Positions 23,340 to 31,982 of a DNA stretch of 64,000 nucleotides are shown here, one piece after another. Position 1 is the stretch's first letter. Each line of letters begins with the position of its first letter. This DNA is from Actinomyces sp. oral taxon 414 (GTDB lineage: Bacteria > Actinomycetota > Actinomycetes > Actinomycetales > Actinomycetaceae), in assembly GCF_001278845.1 (NCBI RefSeq), contig NZ_CP012590.1, positions 3,162,001 to 3,226,000 of the forward strand. Reading direction: 5' to 3'. Made by a program: the position numbers and the translations under genes. The notes below the pieces were generated by a model. The model ran no database searches, was not told where the DNA came from, and saw only the letters and a list, made by a program, of their open reading frames with translations.

Positions 23340-24887
23340 ATGAGCCGCACCCCATCCAAGTCCGCCGCGTCCGGACCCGAGCCCGAGCCCGGCGGCGCCG
23401 GCGAGCCGACCCCTGCGTCCGGCCCCGCCGACCCGGTCGACCCCATCCCCGCCGACTCCGCCGACTCCGCCGTCCCCGGCGGCGCGCGCGTGGGCGGGCG
23501 CCGCGTCCGCCCTGGCCTCGTCCTGGCGACCTGCTGCACCGCGCTGTTCGTCTCCTCGATGAACGCGGTCCTCATCAACGTGGCCCTGCCGATGATCCGC
23601 GCGGGCCTGGGCGCCTCGGCGACCCAGCTGCAGTGGGTGGTGGACGCCTACACCCTCATGATCGCCTCCCTCCTGCTCGCCACCGGCTCCATGGCGGACC
23701 GGTTCGGTCGCAAGCGGGTCTTCATGACCGGGCTGGTCCTGTTCGCCGCCGCCTCCGCCCTGTGCGCGCTGGCCCCCACGACCGCCTGGCTCATCGCCGG
23801 CCGCGGGCTGCAGGCGGTCGGCGGGGCCATGCTGACGCCGGTCGCCCTGTCGATCATCTCCGCGACCTACACGGACGCCGCGGCCCGGGCCCGGGCCATC
23901 GGGGTGTGGGGCGCGGTCAGTGGCGTGTCACTGGGGCTCGGGCCGATCGCCGGCGGCCTGCTCACGGACGCCTTCGGCTGGGAGGCGAGCTTCTGGCTGA
24001 ACGTGCCCGTGTGCGTCGCGGCGATCGTCGCAACGGCGCTGTTCGTGCCCGAGTCGCGCGCGCCGCGCCCCCGTCGCCTCGACCCGGCCGGACAGCTGCT
24101 CATGATGGTGTTCCTGGCCGGGGTGGTCGGGGCCCTCATCGAGGGCCCGGAGATCGGCTGGTCTTCGCCGCCGGTGCTCGCCCTGGCGGGGGCGGCCGCG
24201 GCGGGCCTGGCGGTCTTCGTCGTCGTGGAGCGGCGGTCGGCGGAGCCGATGGTGGACATCCGCTTCTTCGGCTCGGCGCCCTTCAGCGCCTCCATGCTCA
24301 TTGCGGTGGCGGTGTTCACGGTGCAGGGCGCCTTCCTCTTCCTCATGTCCCTGCTGCTGCAGGGCCCCCTGGGCTATTCCGCGTCCGCGACGGGGGCGCT
24401 CCTGGTGCCGATGGCGGTGGTCCTGGCGCTGAGCTCCCCGTTCTCGGGGCGGATGGTGGGCCGGCGCGGCACCCGCCCGTCCCTCGTGATCGGCGGGGCG
24501 GGGGTCTCGCTCGCCGGCCTCATGCTGGCCCTCCTGCCCGCCGACGCCCGGATGTGGTACCTCCTCGCCGCCTTCATGGTGCTGGGTGTGGGGCTCGGCT
24601 TCGTCAATCCGCCCATTACGACGACGGCGGTGGCGGGCCTGCCGCTGTCGCAGGCGGGCGCGGCCTCGGGGATGGCGTCCGCCTCCCGGCAGGTGGGCGT
24701 GGCGCTGGGGGTGGCGGTGGCCGGGTCGGTCGCCGGGGTCGACGACGCGCGCCTGGTCGCGGCGAGCCGCCCGGTGTTCTGGCTGGCGGTCGCGCTGGGG
24801 CTGGTGGTCGTGGTGCTGGGCGTGGTCTCGACGACCGAGTGGGCGCGCGGGACGCGCCGCCGCCTGGACGCGCTGTTCAGCGCCTGA
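23340..24887 (+). CDS. DHA2-family MFS multidrug efflux transporter
   Basis: 515 aa from ATG 23340, chosen because GGAG lies 8 bases upstream and earlier starts lack one. After a Pro/Gly/Asp-rich cytoplasmic leader of about 60 residues there are about 14 membrane segments. MFS motif A is GSMADRFGRKRVF, motif B is IAGRGLQAVGGAML, and motif C is WGAVSGVSLGLGPIAGGLL. This is the EmrB/QacA-type proton antiporter plan. No regulator adjoins it. Confidence 0.88.
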   Translation: MSRTPSKSAASGPEPEPGGAGEPTPASGPADPVDPIPADSADSAVPGGARVGGRRVRPGLVLATCCTALFVSSMNAVLINVALPMIRAGLGASATQLQWVVDAYTLMIASLLLATGSMADRFGRKRVFMTGLVLFAAASALCALAPTTAWLIAGRGLQAVGGAMLTPVALSIISATYTDAAARARAIGVWGAVSGVSLGLGPIAGGLLTDAFGWEASFWLNVPVCVAAIVATALFVPESRAPRPRRLDPAGQLLMMVFLAGVVGALIEGPEIGWSSPPVLALAGAAAAGLAVFVVVERRSAEPMVDIRFFGSAPFSASMLIAVAVFTVQGAFLFLMSLLLQGPLGYSASATGALLVPMAVVLALSSPFSGRMVGRRGTRPSLVIGGAGVSLAGLMLALLPADARMWYLLAAFMVLGVGLGFVNPPITTTAVAGLPLSQAGAASGMASASRQVGVALGVAVAGSVAGVDDARLVAASRPVFWLAVALGLVVVVLGVVSTTEWARGTRRRLDALFSA

Positions 24888-24935
24888 GGCGGCGCGGCGG
24901 GCCGGGGAGGGGAGCGCGGGGCGGGTTCCCGCGGC

Positions 24936-24962
24936 CCCCGCGCCCGGCGTTCGGGCGCGGGG
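24936..24962. terminator. Perfect hairpin between convergent genes
   Basis: CCCCGCGCCCG, loop GCGTT, CGGGCGCGGGG: an 11-bp perfect stem between the efflux gene and the TPR gene, which run toward each other. It may serve both strands. Confidence 0.65.
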
Positions 24963-25033
24963 CGATTGGATCTTGAGGAATGTGCCAGGAGGCCGGGGTT
25001 CCGCGATGACGGGGCCGGTGACGCCCCCGACCG

Positions 25034-26059
25034 TTATTGTCCGTGGTCGGCCTCGATGAACCGGCGGTACATCTCCTCCGCCCGATCGTAGTTGTGACGC
25101 ACATACTGGAGGAAATGGGCGTACTTGCGGAGACTATAGGCGTGGTTGGGGTCGGCCTCGATGGCCCGCTCGTACATCTCCTCCGCCCGATCATAATCAC
25201 CACGCACGTTCTCGAGGAAGACGGCGTAGTTGCCGAGGATGCGGGCATTGGCAGGGTCGGCCTCGATGGCCCGCTGGTACATCTCCTCCGCCCGATCATA
25301 ATCACCACGCACGTTCTCGAGGAAGACGGCGTAGTTGCCGAGGATGCGGGCATTGGCAGGGTCGGCCTCGATGGCCCGCTGGTACATCTCCTCCGCCCGA
25401 CCATAATCACAACGCACATTCTTGAGGAGGAGGGCGTAGTTGTTGAGTACCAGGGCGTACTTGGGGTCGGCTTCGATGGCCCGCTGGTACATCTCCTCAG
25501 CCCGATCATAATCACGACGCACATTCTCAAGGAAGACGGCATAGCCGCCGAGACTGTTGGCGTGGTTGGGGTCGGCCTCGATGGCCCGCTTGTACATCTC
25601 CTCCGCCCGATCATAATCACCACGCACACTCCGGAGGAAGCGGGCGTAGTTGCCGAGGTTGTGGGCGTGGTTGGGGTCAGCCTCGATGAACCGCCTGTAC
25701 ATCTCCTCCGCCCGATCGTAGTTGTGACGCACATACTGAAGGAAGTAAGCGTAGTTGCCGAGGTTGATGGCGTTGGCGGGGTCGGCCTCGATGGCCCGCT
25801 GGTACATCTCCTCCGCCCGATCATAATCACCACGCACAGACTGGAGGAAGCGGGCGTAGTTGCCGAGGCCTCCGGCATATCCGGGGTCGGCCTCGATGGC
25901 CCGCTGGTACATCTCCTCCGCCCGATCATAATCACCACGCACACTCTCGAGGAGCCAGGCGTAGTCGACGAGGCTGCTGGCCATGACCGGATCGGCCGGT
26001 GTTGAAGAAGAGGCCGCGCGCGCACCCGAATCGCTTGAGCCCCGGATGGAGATCCCCAT
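25034..26059 (-). CDS. Tetratricopeptide-repeat protein with nine near-identical units
   Basis: 341 aa. After a short Ser/Ala leader the protein is nine TPR-like units of 35 residues with the core VRGDYDRAEEMYQRAIEADP and a second helix LGNYAVFLEN. Eight units are complete; the last is cut short at IEADHGQ. There is no signal peptide, membrane segment or fused domain, so it is probably a cytoplasmic protein-binding scaffold; the partner is unknown. Base composition is clearly less GC-rich than its neighbours (AATCATAATC-type words), which suggests transfer or recent repeat expansion. It lies downstream of the tad genes on the same strand, about 195 bp from tadBC. Confidence 0.85.
   Translation of the reverse strand: MGISIRGSSDSGARAASSSTPADPVMASSLVDYAWLLESVRGDYDRAEEMYQRAIEADPGYAGGLGNYARFLQSVRGDYDRAEEMYQRAIEADPANAINLGNYAYFLQYVRHNYDRAEEMYRRFIEADPNHAHNLGNYARFLRSVRGDYDRAEEMYKRAIEADPNHANSLGGYAVFLENVRRDYDRAEEMYQRAIEADPKYALVLNNYALLLKNVRCDYGRAEEMYQRAIEADPANARILGNYAVFLENVRGDYDRAEEMYQRAIEADPANARILGNYAVFLENVRGDYDRAEEMYERAIEADPNHAYSLRKYAHFLQYVRHNYDRAEEMYRRFIEADHGQ
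25040..25970. repeat. Tandem 105-bp repeats coding the TPR array
   Basis: Nine units of 105 bp. The units around 25196-25300 and 25301-25405 are almost identical, and the first and seventh units in plus-strand order share a distinct variant (GTTGTGACGCACATACTGGA type). That patchwork suggests gene conversion or unequal crossing-over. Confidence 0.9.
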
Positions 26060-26254
26060 GAACCCACCCTACCATGAGGAAACGAGTCGGATAGTGCGGT
26101 GAGCCTTTCTCACCAGGAGTTGCGGCTCGGTGACCCGGATCGGCGCGGTGACGGGGATGGCGGGCGGCCGGGTGCGGTGGCCGGGCGCGGGCGGGTCCCA
26201 CCCCCGCGGCGGATCCCCGCGCGACGGCGACGTCGTCCGGGGACGTTCAGCCCC

Positions 26255-27448
26255 TCACCCCCGCAGCAGGTCCAGGCCCACGCTGGCCACCACCGGCACG
26301 ATCCCCAGGATGACGAAGGCCGGCAGGTGGCAGGCGCCCAGGGGGACAACGAGCCGCACCGCCAGGCGCTCGGCCGCCTCCTGGTCGCGCGCCGCCCGAC
26401 CGGCTCGCAGCGAGGCCGCCGTGCCCGCCAGCAGCGGCCCCGGCGAGGCGCCGTCCTCCCACCCGGGCCGCAATCCCGCGTCCAGGCGGGATCGCCGCTC
26501 CCGCCACGCCTCGTCCTGCGGCGCCCGCCACGCCTCCTCCCAGCCGGAGCCCAGCAGCAGCGCCCGCCCCACGACCTCCGCCTGCCCCTCCCCCAGCGCC
26601 CGCCCGAGGGCCACGAGCGTCCCGGGCACGGACGCCCCTGCCTCCAGGGCCGCCGCGGCCAGGTCCAGGACGAGGGCCTCGTCCACGCCCTCGGCGTCGG
26701 CCTCGGCGGCCCGCACCAGCCGGGCGGTGGCCCGGTGCCCCACGACCATGAGCGCCACCCCCGCCGCCCCGAGCGCGCTCCCCCAGCCGCCGTCGAGGAG
26801 GATCTCCTCGGGCCGCGCCCCGATCATGGCGCCCAGCACCAGCCCCACCGGCGGCAGGCAGGCCAGCAGTCGCGCCGTCGTGCGCGGGCCGGACAGCGCC
26901 GTGCGGCGCGAGCCCTCCGCCCGCCCCGACTCGGCGACGCCGTCCGCCACCGCTTCCAGCACCCCGGCCAGGGGCGCCCCCAGCACCTGGGTCAGGCGGC
27001 ACGCGGCGGCGGCCCCGGGCACGGCGGCGGCCGCGTCCCGACGGCGCTGCTCGGCGGCCCGGGCCCGCGCCCCCGGCCGGGGCGGGCGCCAGCTCCAGGC
27101 GCCGTCGCGCCGCCGCGGCAGCCAGGATCGCGGCGCCCTGGCGGCCAGCGCCTCCAGGGCCGGGGGCACGCCGTCGGGCCCGGGCTCGGCGCCCTGGCGG
27201 ATCCCGGCGCGCTCCAGGCTGCGCGACCAGGCGCGGGCCGGGGTGGCGCCGGCGCGCAGGAGCGTGGCGACCTCCGTGAGCAGCAGGCCGACGTCGACGT
27301 CCGCCTCCGGCTCGGCGGCGCGGGCCCGGCCCCCGCCGCCCGGCCGGCGGGGGCCGAGTCCGGCGGGCGGTTCGCGGCGGGCGGGCAGCATGAGAACGCA
27401 CACCGCGAGCGCGACCAGCAGCCCCGCCAGGACCGGGCCGCCGCTCAT
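26255..27448 (-). CDS. tadB: Fused TadB-TadC pilus/secretion inner-membrane protein
   Basis: 397 aa; ATG 27448 overlaps the tadA stop (ATGA). It holds two type II secretion F-like halves. The first is TadB-like (GLLLTEVATLLRAGATPARAW, then CRLTQVLGAPLAGVLEAVAD and membrane segments near 210-260). The second is TadC-like (LVLDLAAAALEAGASVPGTL and a membrane end RLVVPLGACHLPAFVILGIV). In most actinobacteria TadB and TadC are separate proteins, so this looks like a fusion. The F proteins form the inner-membrane platform driven by TadA. Confidence 0.8.
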   Translation of the reverse strand: MSGGPVLAGLLVALAVCVLMLPARREPPAGLGPRRPGGGGRARAAEPEADVDVGLLLTEVATLLRAGATPARAWSRSLERAGIRQGAEPGPDGVPPALEALAARAPRSWLPRRRDGAWSWRPPRPGARARAAEQRRRDAAAAVPGAAAACRLTQVLGAPLAGVLEAVADGVAESGRAEGSRRTALSGPRTTARLLACLPPVGLVLGAMIGARPEEILLDGGWGSALGAAGVALMVVGHRATARLVRAAEADAEGVDEALVLDLAAAALEAGASVPGTLVALGRALGEGQAEVVGRALLLGSGWEEAWRAPQDEAWRERRSRLDAGLRPGWEDGASPGPLLAGTAASLRAGRAARDQEAAERLAVRLVVPLGACHLPAFVILGIVPVVASVGLDLLRG

Positions 27449-28689
27449 GGCCGGGCCCCCGTCCGGCGCCGGGCGCCCCGAACCGGCCCGGCGCCGGACG
27501 CCGGCACCTCCCCGTCCCGGGCGAGGAGGGCGTCCAGGGACTGCGCGGCGGGCCCCTCGGCCAGGGAGCCGTCGGGCCGCCTGCGCAGCGCCTCCTCGCA
27601 GACGAGCTCCCCGCCGCCCGGCCGGCGCCCCAGCACCCCCACCGAGGCGACCACCCGCACCGCTCCCGCCGGGGCGCGCTCGCGCCGCAGGTGGACGACG
27701 GCGTCGAGGGCGCTGGCCGCCTGGGCCGCCACCGCGGTCTCGTCCATGCCCGCGAGCGCCCCCAGGGCGGTCAGGCGCGCGGGCACGTCCGCGGTGGAGT
27801 TGGCGTGCAGGGTCGCCCAGCCGCCCTCGTGGCCGGTGTTGAGGGCGGTGAGCACGTCGCGAACCTCGGGGCCGCGGCACTCGCCCAGGACGATCCGGTC
27901 GGGCCGCATCCGCAGGGCGGTGCGCACGAGCGCGGTCATGGTCACGGCCCCGACGCCCTGGACGTTCTGGCCGCGCTCCTGGAGGTGGATGACGTGGGGG
28001 TGATCGGGGCGCAGTTCGCTGGCCTCCTCAATGCACACGATCCGCTCGGTGGGCGGCACGAGGGACAGCAGGGCGGCCAGCAGGGTGGTCTTGCCGGTGC
28101 CGGTGGCGCCGGTGATCAGGCAGGAGGCGCGGGCGCGCACCAGTCCGGCCAGCACCGGGGCGAGGGGGGCGGCCACGGTGCCGGCGTCCACGAGTTCGGC
28201 CAGGGTGAAGGCCCGGCGCCGTTTGGTGCGCAGGCAGATGAGGGTGCCGTCGTCGCTGAGCGGGGGCAGGACGGCGTTCAGGCGCGTGCCGTCGGGCAGG
28301 GTGGCGTCGACGACGGGGCTGGCGTCGTCCAGTCTGCGCCCGCAGGCCGCCGCCATTCTCACCGCCAGGGCGCGGGCCTCGGCCTCGTCCATGGCCGCGG
28401 CTCCGACCTCCTCCAGGCCGCGGCCCCGGTCGATCCAGGTGCGCCCGGCCCCGACGAGCACGTCGGTGACGGAGGCGTCGTCCAGGAGGGGTTGGAGGAG
28501 CGGGCCGGCGCCCCGCACGTCGGCGCGCACGCGCCGCCCCAGGTCCGCGATGCCCTCGGCGCCGGCGCCCGCCCGGGCCCCGTCCTCCAGGGCGAGGGCG
28601 AATCCGGCCCCGCGGGCCAGGGCGCCGCGCACGCGCTCGAGCTCCTCCCCCGACGGCGCCCCGGGGCCGGGCGGTGCCGGGGGGTTCAT
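27445..28689 (-). CDS. tadA: TadA/CpaF-type secretion ATPase
   Basis: 414 aa from ATG 28689, overlapping the stop of the upstream gene by ATGA. It is a hexameric motor of Flp/Tad pili. Walker A is ITGATGTGKTTLL, the Asp box region is VCIEEASELRPDHPHVI, Walker B is RPDRIVLGECRGPEVRD, and the His box is TGHEGGWATLHAN. The N-terminal domain (about 1-130) matches the CpaF family. It lies in an ssd-tadA-tadBC operon with 4-base overlaps throughout. Confidence 0.95.
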   Translation of the reverse strand: MNPPAPPGPGAPSGEELERVRGALARGAGFALALEDGARAGAGAEGIADLGRRVRADVRGAGPLLQPLLDDASVTDVLVGAGRTWIDRGRGLEEVGAAAMDEAEARALAVRMAAACGRRLDDASPVVDATLPDGTRLNAVLPPLSDDGTLICLRTKRRRAFTLAELVDAGTVAAPLAPVLAGLVRARASCLITGATGTGKTTLLAALLSLVPPTERIVCIEEASELRPDHPHVIHLQERGQNVQGVGAVTMTALVRTALRMRPDRIVLGECRGPEVRDVLTALNTGHEGGWATLHANSTADVPARLTALGALAGMDETAVAAQAASALDAVVHLRRERAPAGAVRVVASVGVLGRRPGGGELVCEEALRRRPDGSLAEGPAAQSLDALLARDGEVPASGAGPVRGARRRTGARP

Positions 28690-29852
28690 GCCGGCGCCCC
28701 CGTCGCGGCCCGGGGCCGGGCGGCCCCCGGCGCCGCCGGGCGTCCCGCGGCGGACGGAGCCGGGTCCCCGGCCGCGTCCGGTCCCTCGTCGTCGAGCTCG
28801 GCCAGCAGGCGCTGGGCGAGCGAGCGGACGGCACGGCGGGCCGCGCCCCGCCCGCGGGTGATGTCGTCGCCGCGGGCGTCGCGCTGGCGCACGGAGCGGT
28901 CCGTGGGGACCCGGCCGAGGATCTCGCAGCCGGTCAGCGACACGAGTTCGGCGTCGTCGAGGTCCTCGCCGACCCGCCGCACGACGAGTCCCGCCGCCCG
29001 CCCCGACTGCGCGGCCAGGCGGGGCGCCAGGATCTGGGCGGCCAGGGCGGAGCGCAGGTCGAGGCCGGTCACGAGCAGCACCCGGGCGCCGTCGGGGGCG
29101 GGCCAGGGGCGGGGCAGGTCGAGCAGGACGAGGTCGTGCTCGCAGGCCAGGGCGCGCAGGACGGGATCCAGGCGGGCGGCGGAGTCGGGCCCGCCGCGCC
29201 CCTGCCCGGACAGGACCGGGACGCCCAGCCAGGTCGGCAGGGCGTCGGTGAGGCGCTCGGGGCGGAAGACGGTCTCCGCGGCGGACAGGTCGTCCCAGCA
29301 CAGGCCGGGTTCCAGGCCGTGCCCCAGGTGCAGGCCCAGGCCCCCGGTCGGGTCGGCGTCGACGACGGCGACCCGGCGGCCCTGGGCGGCCAGGGCCCGC
29401 GCCAGCAGGAGGAGCACGGTGGTGGCCCCGATCCCGCCGCGGGCGCCCGTCACCGCCACGGTCCGTCCGAGCGGCGGGTGCTGGGCGGACAGCAGCAGCC
29501 CGAGCAGGCGGCCCTCCCCGCCCGGGCCCAGGCACTCCTCCAGGTCGGCCACCACCACCGGGCCGGGGTCGGCGCCGGAGGCACCGGAGGGGGAAGGGCC
29601 GGCGCCCCGCCGGAGGACGAGCACCGCCGGGGCCGCGGGCCCGCCCGCCTCCTCCCCTGCGCCCCCGTCCGCCGGGTCCTGGCGGGAGACGACGAGGATC
29701 TGGCGGGCCAGGGCGGCGCTCTCCCACTCGGAGGCGGCCAGCAGGGGGCCGTGGCCGGTGGTGTCGCGGACGAGGTCGACCAGGCCGTCCAGGCGCGGGT
29801 CCTCGCCCGGGCCGGGCTCGATAATGACGCGGGGCGCGGTGACGGCGGGCAC
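28686..29852 (-). CDS. ssd: Ssd/CpaE-like (TadZ) ParA-family protein
   Basis: 388 aa. The N-terminal receiver-like half (about 1-125) lacks a phospho-Asp signature. The ATPase half has VTGARGGIGATTVLLLLA, where the Lys of the deviant Walker A motif (GGxGKTT) is Ala, then VAVVDADPTGGLGLHLG and LVLLDLPRPW. This describes the Ssd (Rv3660c) / CpaE group, linked to Tad pilus placement and, in mycobacteria, to septum regulation. It is first in the tad operon and divergent from the HAD-IB gene, the same arrangement as Rv3660c-Rv3661. Confidence 0.85.
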   Translation of the reverse strand: MPAVTAPRVIIEPGPGEDPRLDGLVDLVRDTTGHGPLLAASEWESAALARQILVVSRQDPADGGAGEEAGGPAAPAVLVLRRGAGPSPSGASGADPGPVVVADLEECLGPGGEGRLLGLLLSAQHPPLGRTVAVTGARGGIGATTVLLLLARALAAQGRRVAVVDADPTGGLGLHLGHGLEPGLCWDDLSAAETVFRPERLTDALPTWLGVPVLSGQGRGGPDSAARLDPVLRALACEHDLVLLDLPRPWPAPDGARVLLVTGLDLRSALAAQILAPRLAAQSGRAAGLVVRRVGEDLDDAELVSLTGCEILGRVPTDRSVRQRDARGDDITRGRGAARRAVRSLAQRLLAELDDEGPDAAGDPAPSAAGRPAAPGAARPRAATGAPA

Positions 29853-30073
29853 GGTGACCTCCTGGTCGGGTTCGGGCCGGTCCGGGGCGGGCGCGGGCGA
29901 CGCGGGGGCGCGGGCGCGGGCGGGGCCGGCCCCTCCAGGGTGGGGCCGCGGGGCCCGGCGCGCATCCCCCGCCGTCGAGCCCTGTGGATCGGGTGTGCGC
30001 GAACCGCGCCTGTGGTGCCCGGCTCTCGGTAGGCTCGCGGGGAAAACCCGGCACGGGGCGCGAGGAGGGCGTG

Positions 30074-30895
30074 ATGCGGACGAACGGGACGAACGGGGGG
30101 AGGGGGAGGCAGGCGGCCTACTTCGACCTGGACAAGACGGTGCTGGCCACCTCCACGACCCTGGCCATGGGCGACCCCATGCGGCGCAGCGGGCTCATCT
30201 CGACCACGGCCCTGGCGCGCGGCGTCGTCGCCCAGCTGCCCTACCTGCTCATCGGGGCGGACGAGGCGCAGGGCGAGCGGCTCATGAACCAGCTGGCGCG
30301 CCTGTCCACCGGGGTGGAGCGCTCCCGCCTGCAGGAGGTGGTGGCGCAGGCCATGTCCACGGCCATCGAGCCGGCCGTCTACACCGAGGCCCTCGACCTC
30401 ATTGAGGCGCACCGGCGGGCCGGGCACGACGTCGTCATCGTCTCCGGCTCCGCCGAGGAGATGGTCGAGCCCATCGCCGCGCTCGTGGGCGCGGACCGCT
30501 CGGTGGCCTCCCGCATGGAGGTGGACGGGCAGGGCCGTTTCACGGGCCGGATCTCCCGCTCCCTGCTGCACGGGGCGAAGGTGGAGGCCCTGGACGCCGA
30601 CGCCCGCGCCCACGGCATCGACCTGTCGGCCTCCTGGGCCTACTCGGACTCGGTCTCCGACCTGCCCATGCTCCAGGCGGTGGGGCATCCGGTGGCCGTC
30701 AACCCGGATCGGGAGCTGCGCCGCCGCGCCCAGGAGGAGGGCTGGCCGGTGCGCGACTTCCAGCGCCCGGTGACGCTGCGGCGTCTGCTGCCCTCCCCGC
30801 CCTCGTGCGGGCACCGGGAGGAGGCCGTGCTGAGCGGGGCGCTGCTGGTCGGCGCGGGGGCGGCGGTGGCCTGGCTGGTGGCCCGACGGCGCTGA
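30074..30895 (+). CDS. HAD-IB family phosphatase (Rv3661-like)
   Basis: 273 aa from ATG 30074 with GAGGAGGG just upstream (a GTG directly before it is also possible). Motif I is YFDLDKTVLATST, motif II is VIVSGSAEEM, and motif IV is YSDSVSDLPML, as in SerB-like HAD-IB enzymes. A C-terminal hydrophobic stretch (LSGALLVGAGAAVAWLVA) would anchor it in the membrane. It is divergent from the Ssd-like gene. The substrate is unknown; phosphoserine or lipid phosphates are possible. Confidence 0.9.
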   Translation: MRTNGTNGGRGRQAAYFDLDKTVLATSTTLAMGDPMRRSGLISTTALARGVVAQLPYLLIGADEAQGERLMNQLARLSTGVERSRLQEVVAQAMSTAIEPAVYTEALDLIEAHRRAGHDVVIVSGSAEEMVEPIAALVGADRSVASRMEVDGQGRFTGRISRSLLHGAKVEALDADARAHGIDLSASWAYSDSVSDLPMLQAVGHPVAVNPDRELRRRAQEEGWPVRDFQRPVTLRRLLPSPPSCGHREEAVLSGALLVGAGAAVAWLVARRR

Positions 30896-30913
30896 GCGCC
30901 CCGGCCGCTCAGC
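30891..30913. terminator. Hairpin spanning two convergent stop codons
   Basis: GCTGAGCG (30891-30898) pairs with CGCTCAGC (30906-30913). It covers the HAD-IB stop and lies at the end of the converging Fic-like gene. Confidence 0.4.
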
Positions 30914-31832
30914 CGGCGCCCGGACCCGGGGCGGTGGCGGGGACCGCCGGATCCGGCGTCGTCATCCCGGCCTGCACGCTGCGGCAGATCTCTCGCGCCT
31001 CGTCCAGGCCCACGAGGATCGCCTCGGCCTGCCACACGACCCAGGCGACGACCCCGTCCATCGTCCCGGAGGCGTACGCGGCCGCGGCGTCGGCGTAGGC
31101 GGCGGGCGCCCGCCCGGCGTAGGCGTCCACGACGGCGACCCCCGTGGGCTCCAGCCCGTCGCGCGCAATGAGGTGGCGCACCAGGAGCCGGCCGACGGCG
31201 GCGTTGCCGGCCGTGAAGGGTCGGACGGCCGCCATCTCGGCGTGGACGACGGCGGCGCGCACGAGCGCGGGCAGCGCGGGGGCCTCGATGAGGCGGACCA
31301 GGCCCTCCAGGCGCGCGGCCAGCTCCTGGCCGTCGGGCGCCGGGCCGGGCCCCGCCTCGACGGGCGCCCGCCCCGGGGGCCGCGGGACGGCGATCTCCTC
31401 CAGGCCCAGGCGTCCGGCGACGGCCAGCGGCCCGACGACGTCGCGGTGCAGGGCCGCCAGGAGGGCGCGGGCTCCGGGCGACTCCGGGCGACTCCGGCCG
31501 CGCAGGTCCGCCATCCAGCCGTTCAGGCGCACGCCCGCCCGCCACAGCCCGGCGACGGCGTCGAGGGAGGGGTCGCCGGTGGAGGCCCCGGTCAGGGATC
31601 TTGCGGCGATGGCCCCGCGCAGGACGGAGGCGGGCAGGACGGCGCCCTCGACGGCGGCGGAGGCGATCGCCCCCCGGACGGCCGCCTCGGCCCGGGCCTC
31701 GCGCCAGCGGCGGCGCAGCGCCTCGTGCCAGCGCAGCTGCGCGGTGGCCTCCCGCAGCGCCTCCTCGGCGCGCGCCACCCGCTCGTCGGAGGCGATGGCG
31801 CGCAGGGCCGCCGGGACGGGGTCGGTGCTCAC
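30909..31832 (-). CDS. Degenerate Fic-domain protein
   Basis: 307 aa. The region VHAEMAAVRPFTAGNAAVGRLL matches the Fic core (HPFxxGNGRxGR), but the catalytic His is Arg and the GNGR phosphate-binding residues read GNAA, so AMP transfer is unlikely. An N-terminal SAAVEG fits the (S/T)xxxE(G/N) inhibitory helix of class II Fic proteins. Degenerate relatives occur beside ssd/HAD genes in other actinobacteria. It could be a binding protein or a decaying gene. Confidence 0.75.
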   Translation of the reverse strand: MSTDPVPAALRAIASDERVARAEEALREATAQLRWHEALRRRWREARAEAAVRGAIASAAVEGAVLPASVLRGAIAARSLTGASTGDPSLDAVAGLWRAGVRLNGWMADLRGRSRPESPGARALLAALHRDVVGPLAVAGRLGLEEIAVPRPPGRAPVEAGPGPAPDGQELAARLEGLVRLIEAPALPALVRAAVVHAEMAAVRPFTAGNAAVGRLLVRHLIARDGLEPTGVAVVDAYAGRAPAAYADAAAAYASGTMDGVVAWVVWQAEAILVGLDEAREICRSVQAGMTTPDPAVPATAPGPGAG

Positions 31833-31857
31833 CGGCCCACCCTACGGCCGTGTCCGG

Positions 31858-31925
31858 CCGCGGCGCCCCGCCGGGTCCGGATCACCGCCAGATCCGCGGC
31901 GCCCCGCCGGGTCCGGATCACCGCC
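31858..31925. repeat. 36-bp tandem duplication
   Basis: A 32-bp block starting CCGCGGCGCCCCGCCGGGTC occurs at 31858-31889 and again at 31894-31925, identical and 36 bp apart, in the divergent promoter region of the Fic-like gene and the membrane protein. Confidence 0.9.
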
Positions 31926-31982
31926 GTATCGAAGAGGTTTCCGGGGCCGAATCAACGCCCGCATCCGGCTAGGCTCACGACC

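Noticed and set aside
25040..25970. Regular 105-bp repeats, considered as a CRISPR array
   Set aside because: The units are fully coding TPR motifs with no repeat-spacer structure, and no cas genes are present anywhere in the window.
26110..26349. 79-aa minus-strand frame as the missing small Tad pilin
   Set aside because: It overlaps the TadBC gene end, lacks a prepilin cleavage site and reads as a shadow.
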